Shown: in pieces, positions 25,241-33,530 of the stretch
Position numbering within the stretch: position 1 is the first letter of the stretch
How the letters are laid out: the number at the start of each line of letters is the position of its first letter
DNA from: Stagnimonas sp965279705
GTDB lineage: Bacteria > Pseudomonadota > Gammaproteobacteria > Nevskiales > Nevskiaceae
Length of the DNA stretch: 64,000 bases
Assembly: GCA_965279705.1 (NCBI GenBank)
Contig: OZ257257.1
Span: 434,001 to 498,000, forward strand
Direction: 5' to 3'
The notes under the pieces: model-generated
The model's database searches: none
Seen by the model: only the letters and a program-made list of their open reading frames with translations
What the model was told of the DNA's origin: nothing
Translations under genes and position numbers: made by a program

Positions 25241-26688
25241 TGCTCGCTCGCACCGCACTCGACACCGCCCACGCCCTGCTGCTCGGCCCCAGCGACCTCA
25301 CGCCGCAAGTGCTCGACAAGCTGCTGGCGCGCTTGCTGCCCACGGGCGCGGACGACGCCGACATTTACCTGCAACACGCCGTCACCGAGAGCTGGTTTCT
25401 GGAAGACGGCGTGGTGAAAAGCGGCAGCCACAACACCGAACGCGGCGCAGGCCTGCGCACGGTGGCGGGTGAGAAGACCGGCTTCGCGTATTCCGACGAA
25501 CTCACGCCGGCTGCGCTCGCCGATGCGGCCGAAGCAGCGCGCGGCATCGTGCGCGGTGGTGGCGAAGGCATCGTTGCCATGCGCGATGCCGCCGTGGTGG
25601 CACCGCTCTATGCGGCGGTCGATCCGCTCAGCAGCTGGCCTGCTGCTGAGAAGCTCGCGCTGATGCAACGCGCCGATGCCGCCGCTCGTGCTGCCTCGCC
25701 GCTGGTGACGCAGGTGATGGTGTCGCTCGCCGGCCAATACGAAGTCATCTTCGTGCAGCGTGCCGATGGTGCGCGTAGCGCCGATGTGCGGCCGCTGGTG
25801 CGCATGAACGTCAGCGTGATCGTCGAGCGTAACGGTCGCCGTGAACAAGCCAGCAATGGCGCGGGTGGGCGCGGCGCCTATCTCGCCTTCTTCGATGGCG
25901 ACAAGCCCGAAGCGATGGCGCGCGAGGCCGTGCGGCAAGCCGTGGTGCTGCTCGACGCGATCTCGGCACCCGCCGGCATGCTGCCCGTCGTGCTCGGCAA
26001 CGGCTGGCCGGGCGTGCTGCTGCACGAGGCGGTCGGCCACACGCTGGAAGGCGACTTCAACCGCAAGGGCAGCTCGCTGTTCTCGGGCCGCATGGGCGAG
26101 ATGATCGTCTCTCCGCTGGTGACGGTGGTGGACGATGGCACGCTGCCCAATCGCCGAGGCAGCCTCACCATCGACGACGAAGGCACGCCCACCAACTGCA
26201 CCACGCTGATCGAAAACGGCAAGCTGGTGGGCTACATCCAGGATCGTCTCAACGCCCGCCTCAGCGGTGTCGCCCCCACTGGCAACGGCCGTCGCGAATC
26301 CTTCGCGCATCTGCCCATGCCACGCATGACCAACACCTACATGCGCGCTGGCGAGAGTGACCCGGCGGACATCATCAAGAGCGTGAAGAAGGGTCTCTAC
26401 GCCGTGAACTTCGGCGGCGGCCAGGTGGACATCACCAGCGGTAATTTCGTGTTCAGCGCGACCGAGGCTTATCTCATCGAAGACGGCAAGATCACCACGC
26501 CGGTGAAGGGTGCGACGCTGATCGGCAACGGGCCCGAGGCGCTCACAAAGATCAGCATGGTCGGCAACGATCTGGCACTCGACAACGGCGTTGGCGTCTG
26601 CGGCAAGGAAGGTCAGAGCGTGCCGGTGGGCGTGGGCCAGCCGACGCTGAAGATCGACGCGATGACGGTGGGCGGCACGCAGGCATAA
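25240..26688 (+). CDS. tldD: TldD, metalloprotease subunit
   Basis: The 482-residue protein has the zinc motif HEAVGHTLEGDF (HExxxH) and the surrounding FNRKGSSLFSGRMGE and NFGGGQVDITSGNFVFSATEAYLI segments of TldD. TldD works as a heterodimer with TldE/PmbA, encoded at 43943-45286. It trims peptides, for example microcin B17 precursor or CcdA in E. coli. The zinc site is in TldD. The start overlaps the VOC gene stop by one base. Confidence 0.95.
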   Translation: MLARTALDTAHALLLGPSDLTPQVLDKLLARLLPTGADDADIYLQHAVTESWFLEDGVVKSGSHNTERGAGLRTVAGEKTGFAYSDELTPAALADAAEAARGIVRGGGEGIVAMRDAAVVAPLYAAVDPLSSWPAAEKLALMQRADAAARAASPLVTQVMVSLAGQYEVIFVQRADGARSADVRPLVRMNVSVIVERNGRREQASNGAGGRGAYLAFFDGDKPEAMAREAVRQAVVLLDAISAPAGMLPVVLGNGWPGVLLHEAVGHTLEGDFNRKGSSLFSGRMGEMIVSPLVTVVDDGTLPNRRGSLTIDDEGTPTNCTTLIENGKLVGYIQDRLNARLSGVAPTGNGRRESFAHLPMPRMTNTYMRAGESDPADIIKSVKKGLYAVNFGGGQVDITSGNFVFSATEAYLIEDGKITTPVKGATLIGNGPEALTKISMVGNDLALDNGVGVCGKEGQSVPVGVGQPTLKIDAMTVGGTQA

Positions 26689-26703
26689 GCCGGCGCAGGT
26701 GCG

Positions 26704-27321
26704 ATGCAATCTCTCGACACCCTGCAACTGATCTCGCTCGCAGCCGCCTTGGGCTGGGCCAGTGGCATTCGCTTGTATGTGGTGCTGTTCGTGGTGGGGC
26801 TGGTCGGCTACTTCGACTGGATGCCGCTGCCCTCGCACCTCGCCGTGCTCGCGCACCCGATGGTGCTCGCCGCCTCGGGCGGCATGGTCGTGGTCGAGTT
26901 CGTGGCCGACAAGGTGCCGTGGTTCGACAGCTTGTGGGATTCGATTCACACCTTCATTCGCATCCCTGCGGGCGCGGCATTGGCGGCAGGTGTGTTTGGT
27001 GATTCCGGCGCGGCGGCGACGATCGCGGCGGGGATCATCGGCGGCAGCCTGGCCGCAGGTAGCCATGTGGCCAAGACGGGCACGCGCGCACTGGCCAACA
27101 CCTCGCCGGAGCCCTTGAGCAACTGGACGCTCTCGTTTGGTGAAGATGGTCTGGTGCTGGGCGGGCTGGTGCTGGCGTTGACACAGCCCTGGGTTTTCCT
27201 CGGGTTGCTGCTGGTGTTGATCTGCCTCGTCATCTGGCTCGCACCAAAACTTTGGCGCGCTGCGCGTGCAGTGCTGAAGCGACTCGCGCCGTCACGGCCG
27301 CCAACACCTGCGTCACAATGA
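26704..27321 (+). CDS. DUF4126-family membrane protein
   Basis: The 205-residue protein has about four hydrophobic segments and the conserved start LGWASGIRLYVVLFVVGLVGYF, with WFDSLWDSIHTFIRIPAGAAL in the middle. This matches DUF4126, a family of unknown function in the inner membrane. It lies 15 bases after tldD and probably shares its transcript. The C-terminus is basic and cytoplasmic. Confidence 0.75.
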   Translation: MQSLDTLQLISLAAALGWASGIRLYVVLFVVGLVGYFDWMPLPSHLAVLAHPMVLAASGGMVVVEFVADKVPWFDSLWDSIHTFIRIPAGAALAAGVFGDSGAAATIAAGIIGGSLAAGSHVAKTGTRALANTSPEPLSNWTLSFGEDGLVLGGLVLALTQPWVFLGLLLVLICLVIWLAPKLWRAARAVLKRLAPSRPPTPASQ

Positions 27322-27352
27322 ATGCCACGCAACTGGCTGACGCAAGGCACCA

Positions 27353-27490
27353 ATGATCTTCATCGTGATTTTTCTGGCAGGCATGGCCGCAGGTGCGGGA
27401 CTGGCTTATCACTTCGCCGGTGTGGCGGCCTTGAAGATTCGGCTGGCTGAGCTGGAGCGCACCTCCAGTCAGGAGCCGCCTTCGGCATGA
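27353..27490 (+). CDS. Small single-pass membrane protein (45 aa), unknown
   Basis: The 45-codon reading frame starts ATG at 27353 with a CAAGG ribosome site and ends TGA at 27490. It encodes a hydrophobic segment (IFIVIFLAGMAAGAGLAYHFA) followed by a charged tail. Its stop overlaps the rsmD start by 4 bases (ATGA), the junction used across this locus, which supports translation. I do not recognise it. It is too short for most gene finders. Confidence 0.55.
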   Translation: MIFIVIFLAGMAAGAGLAYHFAGVAALKIRLAELERTSSQEPPSA

Positions 27491-28065
27491 AGCGCACATT
27501 GGGCGAACTGCGCATCATCGGCGGTGAGTGGCGCAGTCGTGTCATCCCGTTCGATGCCGACCCAAAGACCGGCCTGCGCGCCACGCCGGATCGTGTGCGG
27601 CAGACGGTGTTTGACTGGCTGCATCCCGTCATCAACGGCGCGCTCTGTCTGGATGTGTTTGCTGGCAGTGGCGCACTCGGTATCGAGGCGCTTTCGCGCG
27701 GTGCAGGGCACTGCACCTTCATCGACACCGGCCGCGCGCAGGCGCAGGGCATCCGCAGCGTGCTCGCCACCTTGAAGGCGGGTGATCGCGCCACGGTCGT
27801 GCAGGCCGACGCCCTGCGCTGGCTGCACACGCCCACACTGGCCAGCGGCACACAGGGTTTCGATGTGGTGTTTCTCGACCCCCCGTTTGGCGGCACGCTG
27901 CTGGAGCAGGCGCTGCCTCTGCTCGCCCCCCTGCTCAAGCCGGCGCACCGGGTGATGCTGGAATGGGGCACCGAGGCCGCGCCCGAGCTGCCACCCGGTT
28001 ATGAATGGCTCAAGCAGAAGCAGGCGGGTGCGGTGGGTTATGGACTGGTGCAGCACCTGCCGTAG
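27487..28065 (+). CDS. rsmD: 16S rRNA (guanine-966-N2)-methyltransferase RsmD
   Basis: The 192-residue enzyme has an N-terminal LRIIGGEWRSR and motif I region LDVFAGSGALGIEALSRGA. The catalytic DPPF (in FLDPPFGGTLL) is typical of N2-guanine methylation. It modifies G966 in 16S rRNA of the 30S subunit. It lies upstream of coaD, as in many proteobacteria, with a flavin-type protein between them. Confidence 0.93.
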   Translation: MKRTLGELRIIGGEWRSRVIPFDADPKTGLRATPDRVRQTVFDWLHPVINGALCLDVFAGSGALGIEALSRGAGHCTFIDTGRAQAQGIRSVLATLKAGDRATVVQADALRWLHTPTLASGTQGFDVVFLDPPFGGTLLEQALPLLAPLLKPAHRVMLEWGTEAAPELPPGYEWLKQKQAGAVGYGLVQHLP

Positions 28066-28134
28066 TGCGGGATCAGGCTTGGTTCAGCGGTACGCGGCGA
28101 TGGTGTGTGCCCGATTACCGCAGTGAGAAAAGCC

Positions 28135-28689
28135 ATGACCCAATACATGCAGGATTCCGGCGAGAACGTCTCCGCCTACGAACAAGACTTGGCGCGCCTG
28201 AATGAGCTGATTGCCGATATCGACATCGCCATGCTCACCAGCCGCGATGACGATGGCACTTTGCGCAGCCGCCCGATGGGCACGCAGTCGAAGGGCGAGT
28301 TCAGCGGCACGCTTTATTTCTTCACTGATATCGATAGCCATAAGGCTTTGGAAGTCGAGGCAAATCGCGGTGTGAATGTTGCCTACTCCAACCCCGGCAG
28401 TCACAAATACGCCTCGCTGTCAGGCCAGGCCAGCCTGACCCAAGATCCGGCTCAGCTGGAGCAGCACTGGAATGCCGCGCTGAAAATCTGGTTTCCGCAG
28501 GGGCTCGATGATCCCAATCTGGCCTTGCTGTGCGTCGAGGTGGTCAAGGCCGAGTTCTGGGATTCGTACAGCAAACCCGCCACCCTGCTGGCCATGGCCA
28601 AGGCCTTGGTGACCGGCAAGCAGCCGCAGCTGGGCGACGACAAGCAGCTTGATCTGAAGCGCTGCACCTCTGCCAAGGCGGCGCACTAG
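28135..28689 (+). CDS. Pyridoxamine 5'-phosphate oxidase-family protein (general stress protein 26 type)
   Basis: The 184-residue protein has a split-barrel fold typical of FMN-binding PNPOx relatives: DIAMLTSRDDDGTLRSRPM, FFTDIDSHKALEVEANRGVNVAYS and YASLSGQASLTQDP. Members bind flavin or related cofactors and are linked to stress, and the reaction is not known. The start at 28135 is chosen as the first ATG with the family N-terminus. A GTG 10 codons earlier is in frame. It lies between rsmD and coaD. Confidence 0.78.
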   Translation: MTQYMQDSGENVSAYEQDLARLNELIADIDIAMLTSRDDDGTLRSRPMGTQSKGEFSGTLYFFTDIDSHKALEVEANRGVNVAYSNPGSHKYASLSGQASLTQDPAQLEQHWNAALKIWFPQGLDDPNLALLCVEVVKAEFWDSYSKPATLLAMAKALVTGKQPQLGDDKQLDLKRCTSAKAAH

Positions 28690-28759
28690 GGCGCTGCTGC
28701 TGGGCAAGGGCCGCCACATGCGCTAGCGTGCGCGGCACCTCCCCAGCGGGCTATGCAGC

Positions 28760-29284
28760 ATGACCATCATCGCGGCCTATAGCGGCACCTTCGACCCGGT
28801 GACGCTGGGTCACAACGACATCATCCATCGCGCGGCGCGCATGTTCCCCAAGCTCATCGTGGCGGTGGGCAGCAACATTGCCAAGAACCCCAAGTTCACG
28901 CTGGAGGAACGCTGCGCAATGATTCGTGAAGTGGCCTCCGACCTGAAGAACGTGCAGGTGATCGGCTTCAGTGGCTTGATCGTCGATTTCGCCCGCGAGC
29001 ATGGCGTCACGGTGCTGGTGCGCGGCGTGCGCAATGGCGTCGATGTCGACTACGAAAAGCAGATGGCGGTGATGAACCGTGATCTCTACGAAAAGCTCGA
29101 CACCGTGATGCTCACGCCGTCACCGCAATATGCACATCTCTCATCCAGCCTTGTGCGCGAGCTGGCGGGCTTGGGCGCGCCGGTTGAAAAACTGGTGCCA
29201 CCGGCGGTGATCGCCCCCTTGCTGGAACGCTTTGGGCGCCCCACATCAGAAGCAGGTCCGCGCAAGCGTCGTCGCGGTCGATAG
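28760..29284 (+). CDS. coaD: Phosphopantetheine adenylyltransferase
   Basis: The 174-residue enzyme has the nucleotidyl-transferase motif SGTFDPVTLGHNDII with the TxGH-type signature, then VRGVRNGVDVDYE and YAHLSSSLVRELA. It transfers AMP to 4'-phosphopantetheine in coenzyme A synthesis. The C-terminus carries an unusual basic tail (RKRRRGR). It precedes the ferredoxin by 9 bases. Confidence 0.96.
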   Translation: MTIIAAYSGTFDPVTLGHNDIIHRAARMFPKLIVAVGSNIAKNPKFTLEERCAMIREVASDLKNVQVIGFSGLIVDFAREHGVTVLVRGVRNGVDVDYEKQMAVMNRDLYEKLDTVMLTPSPQYAHLSSSLVRELAGLGAPVEKLVPPAVIAPLLERFGRPTSEAGPRKRRRGR

Positions 29285-29293
29285 AGCCCAATC

Positions 29294-29551
29294 GTGTCAC
29301 TCAAGATCACCGATCTCTGTATCAACTGCGATGTCTGCGAGCCGGCTTGTCCGAATCAGGCGATCTCGCAGGGCATCGAGTTCTATGAGATTGATCCGGC
29401 GCGTTGCACCGAATGCGTGGGGCACTTCGACATCCCGCGGTGCCGTGCGCTCTGCCCGGTGCCGGAATGCATTCCGAACGACCCGCGCCATATCGAAACC
29501 GAGGCGCAGCTGATGGACAAATACCGATTGTTGACGGGTGCCAGCGCATGA
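29294..29551 (+). CDS. yfhL: YfhL-family 2[4Fe-4S] ferredoxin
   Basis: The 85-residue protein binds two [4Fe-4S] clusters through C9-x2-C12-x2-C15-x3-C19 and C38-x2-C41-x8-C50-x3-C54, with C59 extra. The long second spacing is characteristic of the YfhL/Alvin ferredoxins. They are low-potential electron carriers, and the partner here is unknown. It starts at a GTG at 29294. The location next to coaD is conserved. Its stop overlaps the start of the gamma-glutamyltransferase gene by 4 bases. Confidence 0.92.
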   Translation: MSLKITDLCINCDVCEPACPNQAISQGIEFYEIDPARCTECVGHFDIPRCRALCPVPECIPNDPRHIETEAQLMDKYRLLTGASA

Positions 29552-31215
29552 AAAAAGTTCTTCTCCTGAGCGTGCTGCTGCTTGGCAACGCAGTCGCTTC
29601 TGCGCTTGAAAAACCGTCCCACGACGGCGCGTGCGTCACGGCGCATCCACTCGCTACGCAGGCCTGCGCAGACATTCTCGCCAGCGGCGGCAACGCCTTT
29701 GATGCGGTTGTGGCGGCGAGTGCGACGCTGGCGGTGGTGGAGCCTTTCGGCTCCGGCTTTGGTGGCGGCGCGTTCTTCCTGCTGCATCGCGCGGCCGACG
29801 GCAAGGATGTCTTCCTCGACGGTCGCGAGACAGCACCCTTGGCCGCCACCGCCGACCTCTATCGCAATGCTGACGGCAAGATCGACAAGATGGCGTCGAT
29901 CACCGGCGCCAAGGCCGCAGCGATCCCGCATCAGGCGGCGCTGCTGGAACACACGGCGCAGGTCTATGGCTCGCGGCCTTTTGCACAATTGCTGGCACCG
30001 GCCATCAGGGCGGCGCGCAATGGCTTTGCGATCGACTGGCGTCTGGCGGGCGAGATTGCAGACCACGCCAAGCGCATGAATCCGGCGATGCTGGCGGTTT
30101 TCGCCCCCGGCGGCGTGCCGCTCGCGAAAGACGCTGTGCTGAAGCAGACCGATCTCGCCGCCACGCTGGAGCGGCTCGCTGCCCAAGGTGCGGTCGAGTT
30201 CCGAAAGGGCGAAACTGCGCAGCGCATGCTGGCGGGCGTGACGGCGGGTGGCGGCATCTGGAAGCCGGAAGACCTGCTGCGCATCAAGATCACCGAACGC
30301 GAGCCGCTGGTGGGGTATTTCCGCAGCAACAAGATCATCACTGCACCGCCGCCCTCGGCCGGCGGTGCCGCCATTCTGGAAAGCCTGACGCTGCTCGAAG
30401 CCAAGGGTTACACCACGCTCGACACGGTCGAAGGCAAGCATCTGGTCATCGAGTCGCTGCGCCGCGCCTTCCGCGACCGCAACGCCTACTTCGGCGACCC
30501 GGACTTCGTGCAGGTGCCGCTCTACCGCCTGCTGTCGCGCAGCTATCTGCTGCCGCTGGCGGCCACCATTGGTGACAGGGCCACACCGAGCAAAGATCTA
30601 CCCGCGCCGAGCGCCGGCAGCGAGGGCGGCCAGACCACGCATTTCTCGGTGATGGACGCCGCTGGCAACCGCGTGGCCGGCACGCAGACGCTCAACATTT
30701 TCTTCGGCGCCGGGTTCATGGCACCTGGCACCGGCGTTGTGCTCAACGACGAGATGGATGATTTCTCGGTCGCACTCGACGTCAGCAATGCTTATGGCCT
30801 GGCAGGCTCCAAGGCCAACGCCATTGCGCCCGGCAAGCGGCCCTTGTCCAGCATGTCGCCCACGTTCGTGGAGGGCCCACGCGGCGTGCTGGTCACCGGC
30901 ACGCCGGGTGGTTCGCGCATCCCCTCGATGGTGCTGCTGTCGGTGCTGCGTTTCGTCGAGGGTGCCAGTGCACCAGAGATCGCGGCGACGAAGCGCATCC
31001 ACCATCAATGGCTGCCGGACGTGCTCAACTTCGAGCCCGATGCGCTCACCGCCGCCGAACAGACGGCGCTCGTAGCCAAGGGCCATGTGCTCAAGGCCGC
31101 AGCCGAGCCGTACGGCAACCTGCAAGTGATCGTGCGCGATGCGGCAACGGGTGTCACCACCGTCGGTGCCGACCCGCGCTGGGTGGCCAGCGGGCTGGTC
31201 GTCAGACAGCCATAG
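29548..31215 (+). CDS. ggt: Gamma-glutamyltransferase, periplasmic
   Basis: The 555-residue precursor has a signal peptide (first 19 residues, ending VASA). The autocatalytic site Thr363 lies in GGQTTHFSV, which splits the chain into large and small subunits. Other family segments are GGNAFDAVVAAS near the N-terminus and SSMSPTFVEGP with GTPGGSRIPSMV near the end. It hydrolyses or transfers the gamma-glutamyl group of glutathione. The start at 29548 is chosen for the signal peptide. An in-frame upstream GTG/ATG region reads through the ferredoxin gene in another frame. It is coupled to yfhL by ATGA. Confidence 0.92.
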   Translation: MKKVLLLSVLLLGNAVASALEKPSHDGACVTAHPLATQACADILASGGNAFDAVVAASATLAVVEPFGSGFGGGAFFLLHRAADGKDVFLDGRETAPLAATADLYRNADGKIDKMASITGAKAAAIPHQAALLEHTAQVYGSRPFAQLLAPAIRAARNGFAIDWRLAGEIADHAKRMNPAMLAVFAPGGVPLAKDAVLKQTDLAATLERLAAQGAVEFRKGETAQRMLAGVTAGGGIWKPEDLLRIKITEREPLVGYFRSNKIITAPPPSAGGAAILESLTLLEAKGYTTLDTVEGKHLVIESLRRAFRDRNAYFGDPDFVQVPLYRLLSRSYLLPLAATIGDRATPSKDLPAPSAGSEGGQTTHFSVMDAAGNRVAGTQTLNIFFGAGFMAPGTGVVLNDEMDDFSVALDVSNAYGLAGSKANAIAPGKRPLSSMSPTFVEGPRGVLVTGTPGGSRIPSMVLLSVLRFVEGASAPEIAATKRIHHQWLPDVLNFEPDALTAAEQTALVAKGHVLKAAAEPYGNLQVIVRDAATGVTTVGADPRWVASGLVVRQP

Positions 31216-31272
31216 ACAAGGCCGCGCACAAGCCTCGTATCATGGCGGCAGACGCCACCCGATCCGCCGCTC

Positions 31273-31971
31273 ATGACGCCCGCCCAAGACCCCATAGCCC
31301 AAGCCTTCAGCCTGCTGCAACTCGGCGCGCCGGCATCGTATTTGCTTCTACTGCTGTCGCTGATGGCGCTGACGCTCATCATCGTCAAGGGCTGGGAGTT
31401 CTGGGAGCTGCGTCTGCCCGACCGAGCCTTCATCGGCCGCGCGCTGCTGTTGTATCACCGCGGCCAGCCGGCGGATGCGCTCACTATTCTTGCCGAGCAT
31501 CGCGGTCCTCTGGCGGCATCGCTGTCGGCGGCAGTGGCGGCGGTCACCAACTCCGCGCTGACGCGCGAGCAGGCGGTGGAGTTTGCGCGCGTCTATGCAA
31601 GCGAGCGGCTTGAAGACATGCGTGCGCTGCTGCGCCCCATCGAGGTCATCAGCCAGTTGGCACCACTGACCGGCCTGCTGGGTACCGTGCTGGGCATGAT
31701 CTCAGCCTTCAAGGCGTTGCAGGTGGCAGGTGAGAACGTCTCGCCGGCCGCACTCTCGGGTGGCATCTGGGAGGCGCTGCTGACCACCGCTGCGGGCCTC
31801 GTGGTCGCCATCCCCTGCATCGCCTCGCTGCATTTCTTCGAGCGCCGTATCGAGCGCATGCAGACCGAGCTGGAGTCCGCCCTGACGCGCCTGTTCACGC
31901 CACCGGTGCAGCTGCCGGGCAATGCCGAGCCTTCGGCGCTCGAAACCCTGTTCGGCAAAAAGGACGCCTAG
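31273..31971 (+). CDS. exbB: ExbB/TolQ-family proton channel protein
   Basis: The 232-residue inner-membrane protein has three transmembrane segments (about residues 21-40, 130-150, 170-190) and the MotA/TolQ/ExbB signature SQLAPLTGLLGTVLGMISAF. With ExbD and TonB it converts the proton gradient into movement that drives outer-membrane receptors. The order exbB-exbD-exbD-tonB with 1- to 4-base overlaps shows one operon. It could power the receptor at 1861-4035. Confidence 0.92.
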   Translation: MTPAQDPIAQAFSLLQLGAPASYLLLLLSLMALTLIIVKGWEFWELRLPDRAFIGRALLLYHRGQPADALTILAEHRGPLAASLSAAVAAVTNSALTREQAVEFARVYASERLEDMRALLRPIEVISQLAPLTGLLGTVLGMISAFKALQVAGENVSPAALSGGIWEALLTTAAGLVVAIPCIASLHFFERRIERMQTELESALTRLFTPPVQLPGNAEPSALETLFGKKDA

Positions 31972-32354
31972 TGCGTCTCACCGTGCCCGCCCGGCGGCAC
32001 TCGCGGCCGTCGCTGATCCCGCTCATCGACGTGATGCTGGTGCTGCTGTTCTTCTTCATGCTCGCCAGCACCTACGTCGGCTACAGCCGCACGCCGCTGG
32101 ATCTTGCTCCCGGCGGCCGCGCCAGCGGTGCCGCCCATGACCCTGGTGTGGTGCGCGCCTTGCAGCTGGCCGATGGCCAGCTGCGCATCGGCGACAGCTT
32201 GCTCAGCCCGGCACTCGCGATCGAACAACTGAAGAGCGCCAAGGAAGTGCGCCTGTCGCCCGCTCCGGGCGTGCCCCTGCAAACCCTGCTCGCGGGTTGG
32301 GAGCAGCTCGCTGCCGCGGGCGTGAAAGTGCAGCTGGCCGAGGGCGCGCCGTGA
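31971..32354 (+). CDS. exbD: ExbD/TolR-family protein (first copy)
   Basis: The 127-residue protein has one transmembrane segment (IPLIDVMLVLLFFFMLAS, about residues 17-33) with the proton-pathway aspartate D20. A periplasmic domain follows. It starts at a GTG sharing its first base with the exbB stop (TAGTG). Two different ExbD proteins follow one ExbB in this operon. Confidence 0.9.
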   Translation: MRLTVPARRHSRPSLIPLIDVMLVLLFFFMLASTYVGYSRTPLDLAPGGRASGAAHDPGVVRALQLADGQLRIGDSLLSPALAIEQLKSAKEVRLSPAPGVPLQTLLAGWEQLAAAGVKVQLAEGAP

Positions 32355-32749
32355 AGCTCGCCCGGCCCAGGCGCACCCGCTCGCGCAGCCTCGACGATGC
32401 GTTGCTGCCGCTGGTGAATGTGGTGTTTCTGCTGATGGTGTTCTTTCTCTCGGCAGGCCACTTCGGTGCGCCGAAACCGGCCAATGCCACGCCGCAAAGC
32501 GCGCGTTCGGAGGCTAGCGCTGCTGCCCCCCGCGTGTTGGAGCTGCGCAGCGACGGCCAACTGATGGTGCGGGGTGAGCTGTTCACCGATGCCGACCTGC
32601 CGGGCCGCTCGCTGGGCTGGCTGGGCGCACCACTGGATGTGCGCGCCGCTGGCGACATCCCCGCCGAACGCGTGCTGCGCGTCCTGGCGATCTTGCGCGG
32701 CGCGGGCGTGCGTGACGTACGCTTGCTGACAGTCAAAGGCGGAGGCTGA
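32351..32749 (+). CDS. ExbD/TolR-family protein (second copy)
   Basis: The 132-residue protein has a basic N-terminus and a transmembrane segment (about residues 19-36, LLPLVNVVFLLMVFFLSAG). The usual proton-pathway aspartate of the signature IPLIDV is replaced by asparagine (LVNV), which would remove the proton-carrying carboxylate. It may have a structural or regulatory role beside the first copy. The GTG start at 32351 overlaps the first exbD stop by 4 bases. Confidence 0.85.
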   Translation: MKLARPRRTRSRSLDDALLPLVNVVFLLMVFFLSAGHFGAPKPANATPQSARSEASAAAPRVLELRSDGQLMVRGELFTDADLPGRSLGWLGAPLDVRAAGDIPAERVLRVLAILRGAGVRDVRLLTVKGGG

Positions 32750-32750
32750 T

Positions 32751-33530
32751 ATGGCACGCAGGGAAAAGTTTGCGCTGGCACTGGGCATCACCATCGCCCT
32801 GCATGCCGCCGTGCTGCTGCTGGCCGTGCCGCGGCTCAGCGGGCTTACGACAACGGGCGAGACGAGCACGACGGTGATGCCCGATGTGGACGTCACCAGC
32901 ACGGTGGCTGTGAGCGATGCCAAGCCGTCTGAAGACGAATCGAGCTCCGTTCGGCCCACCGCCGTGATCGCAGAAACGCCCAAGCCGCTGCCGGAAAAAA
33001 TCGAGATCGCCGCCAGCGAGCCACCAGCCCCCGCCCCGCCTGCCGCCAAATCTCCAGCCGCAGTGGCTGTGCCGACACCCAAGGCCTTGCCGCCGCCGGT
33101 GGTCAAGACTCCCGCCAAGGTCGAGCCAAAGCCGGTGGTCAAGCCCGCCGCCAAACCTGCGCCCAAGCCGCCTGCCAAGCCCGAACCCAAGGTGGCTGTG
33201 AAAGCCGGCGACAAGGCCGCCAAGGCAACGCCAAGCGGCAAGACGGCGGCGGTGATCCCCGCCAGCAGCAACTATGCCAACCAGGTGCGCCAGCACCTCG
33301 CCCGCTTCGCCGGCGCGCTGCCGCCCGGCGCCAACGGCGAGGCGCGCGTGCAGTTTGTGGTGCAGCTGGATGGTCGCGTCAGCGATGTGCATCTGGTGAA
33401 GCAGTCCGGCAATGCCGGGCTGGATGCAGTGGCGCTCAACCTGCCGCGCCAGGCGCAGCCGCTGCCCTTGCCGGGCAAGTCGCCGCAGCGGCTGGAAGTA
33501 CCGGTGCAGGCGATGGCGGCAACGCCCTAA
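32751..33530 (+). CDS. tonB: TonB energy-transducing protein
   Basis: The 259-residue protein has an N-terminal membrane anchor (about residues 8-28), a long Pro-, Lys- and Ala-rich periplasm-spanning region (about 80-165) and a C-terminal domain (LARFAGALPPGANGEARVQFVVQLDGRVSDVHLVKQSG split over 185-235) of the TonB fold. It transmits energy to outer-membrane receptors. A GGAGG ribosome site overlaps the stop of the upstream gene. Its stop overlaps that of the convergent HD-domain gene (33527-33530). Confidence 0.9.
   Translation: MARREKFALALGITIALHAAVLLLAVPRLSGLTTTGETSTTVMPDVDVTSTVAVSDAKPSEDESSSVRPTAVIAETPKPLPEKIEIAASEPPAPAPPAAKSPAAVAVPTPKALPPPVVKTPAKVEPKPVVKPAAKPAPKPPAKPEPKVAVKAGDKAAKATPSGKTAAVIPASSNYANQVRQHLARFAGALPPGANGEARVQFVVQLDGRVSDVHLVKQSGNAGLDAVALNLPRQAQPLPLPGKSPQRLEVPVQAMAATP

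Noticed and set aside
25237..27066. A 609-codon minus-strand frame opposite tldD
   Set aside because: It is a shadow. It is His/Arg-rich and crosses gene boundaries of recognised genes.
28690..28759. A terminator or operator in the GC-rich dyad between the flavin-type protein and coaD
   Set aside because: The imperfect dyad has no T run, and coaD appears to need no separate signal. Not strong enough to annotate.
29404..29547. Extended N-terminus of gamma-glutamyltransferase
   Set aside because: It overlaps the ferredoxin in another frame. The signal peptide begins at 29548.
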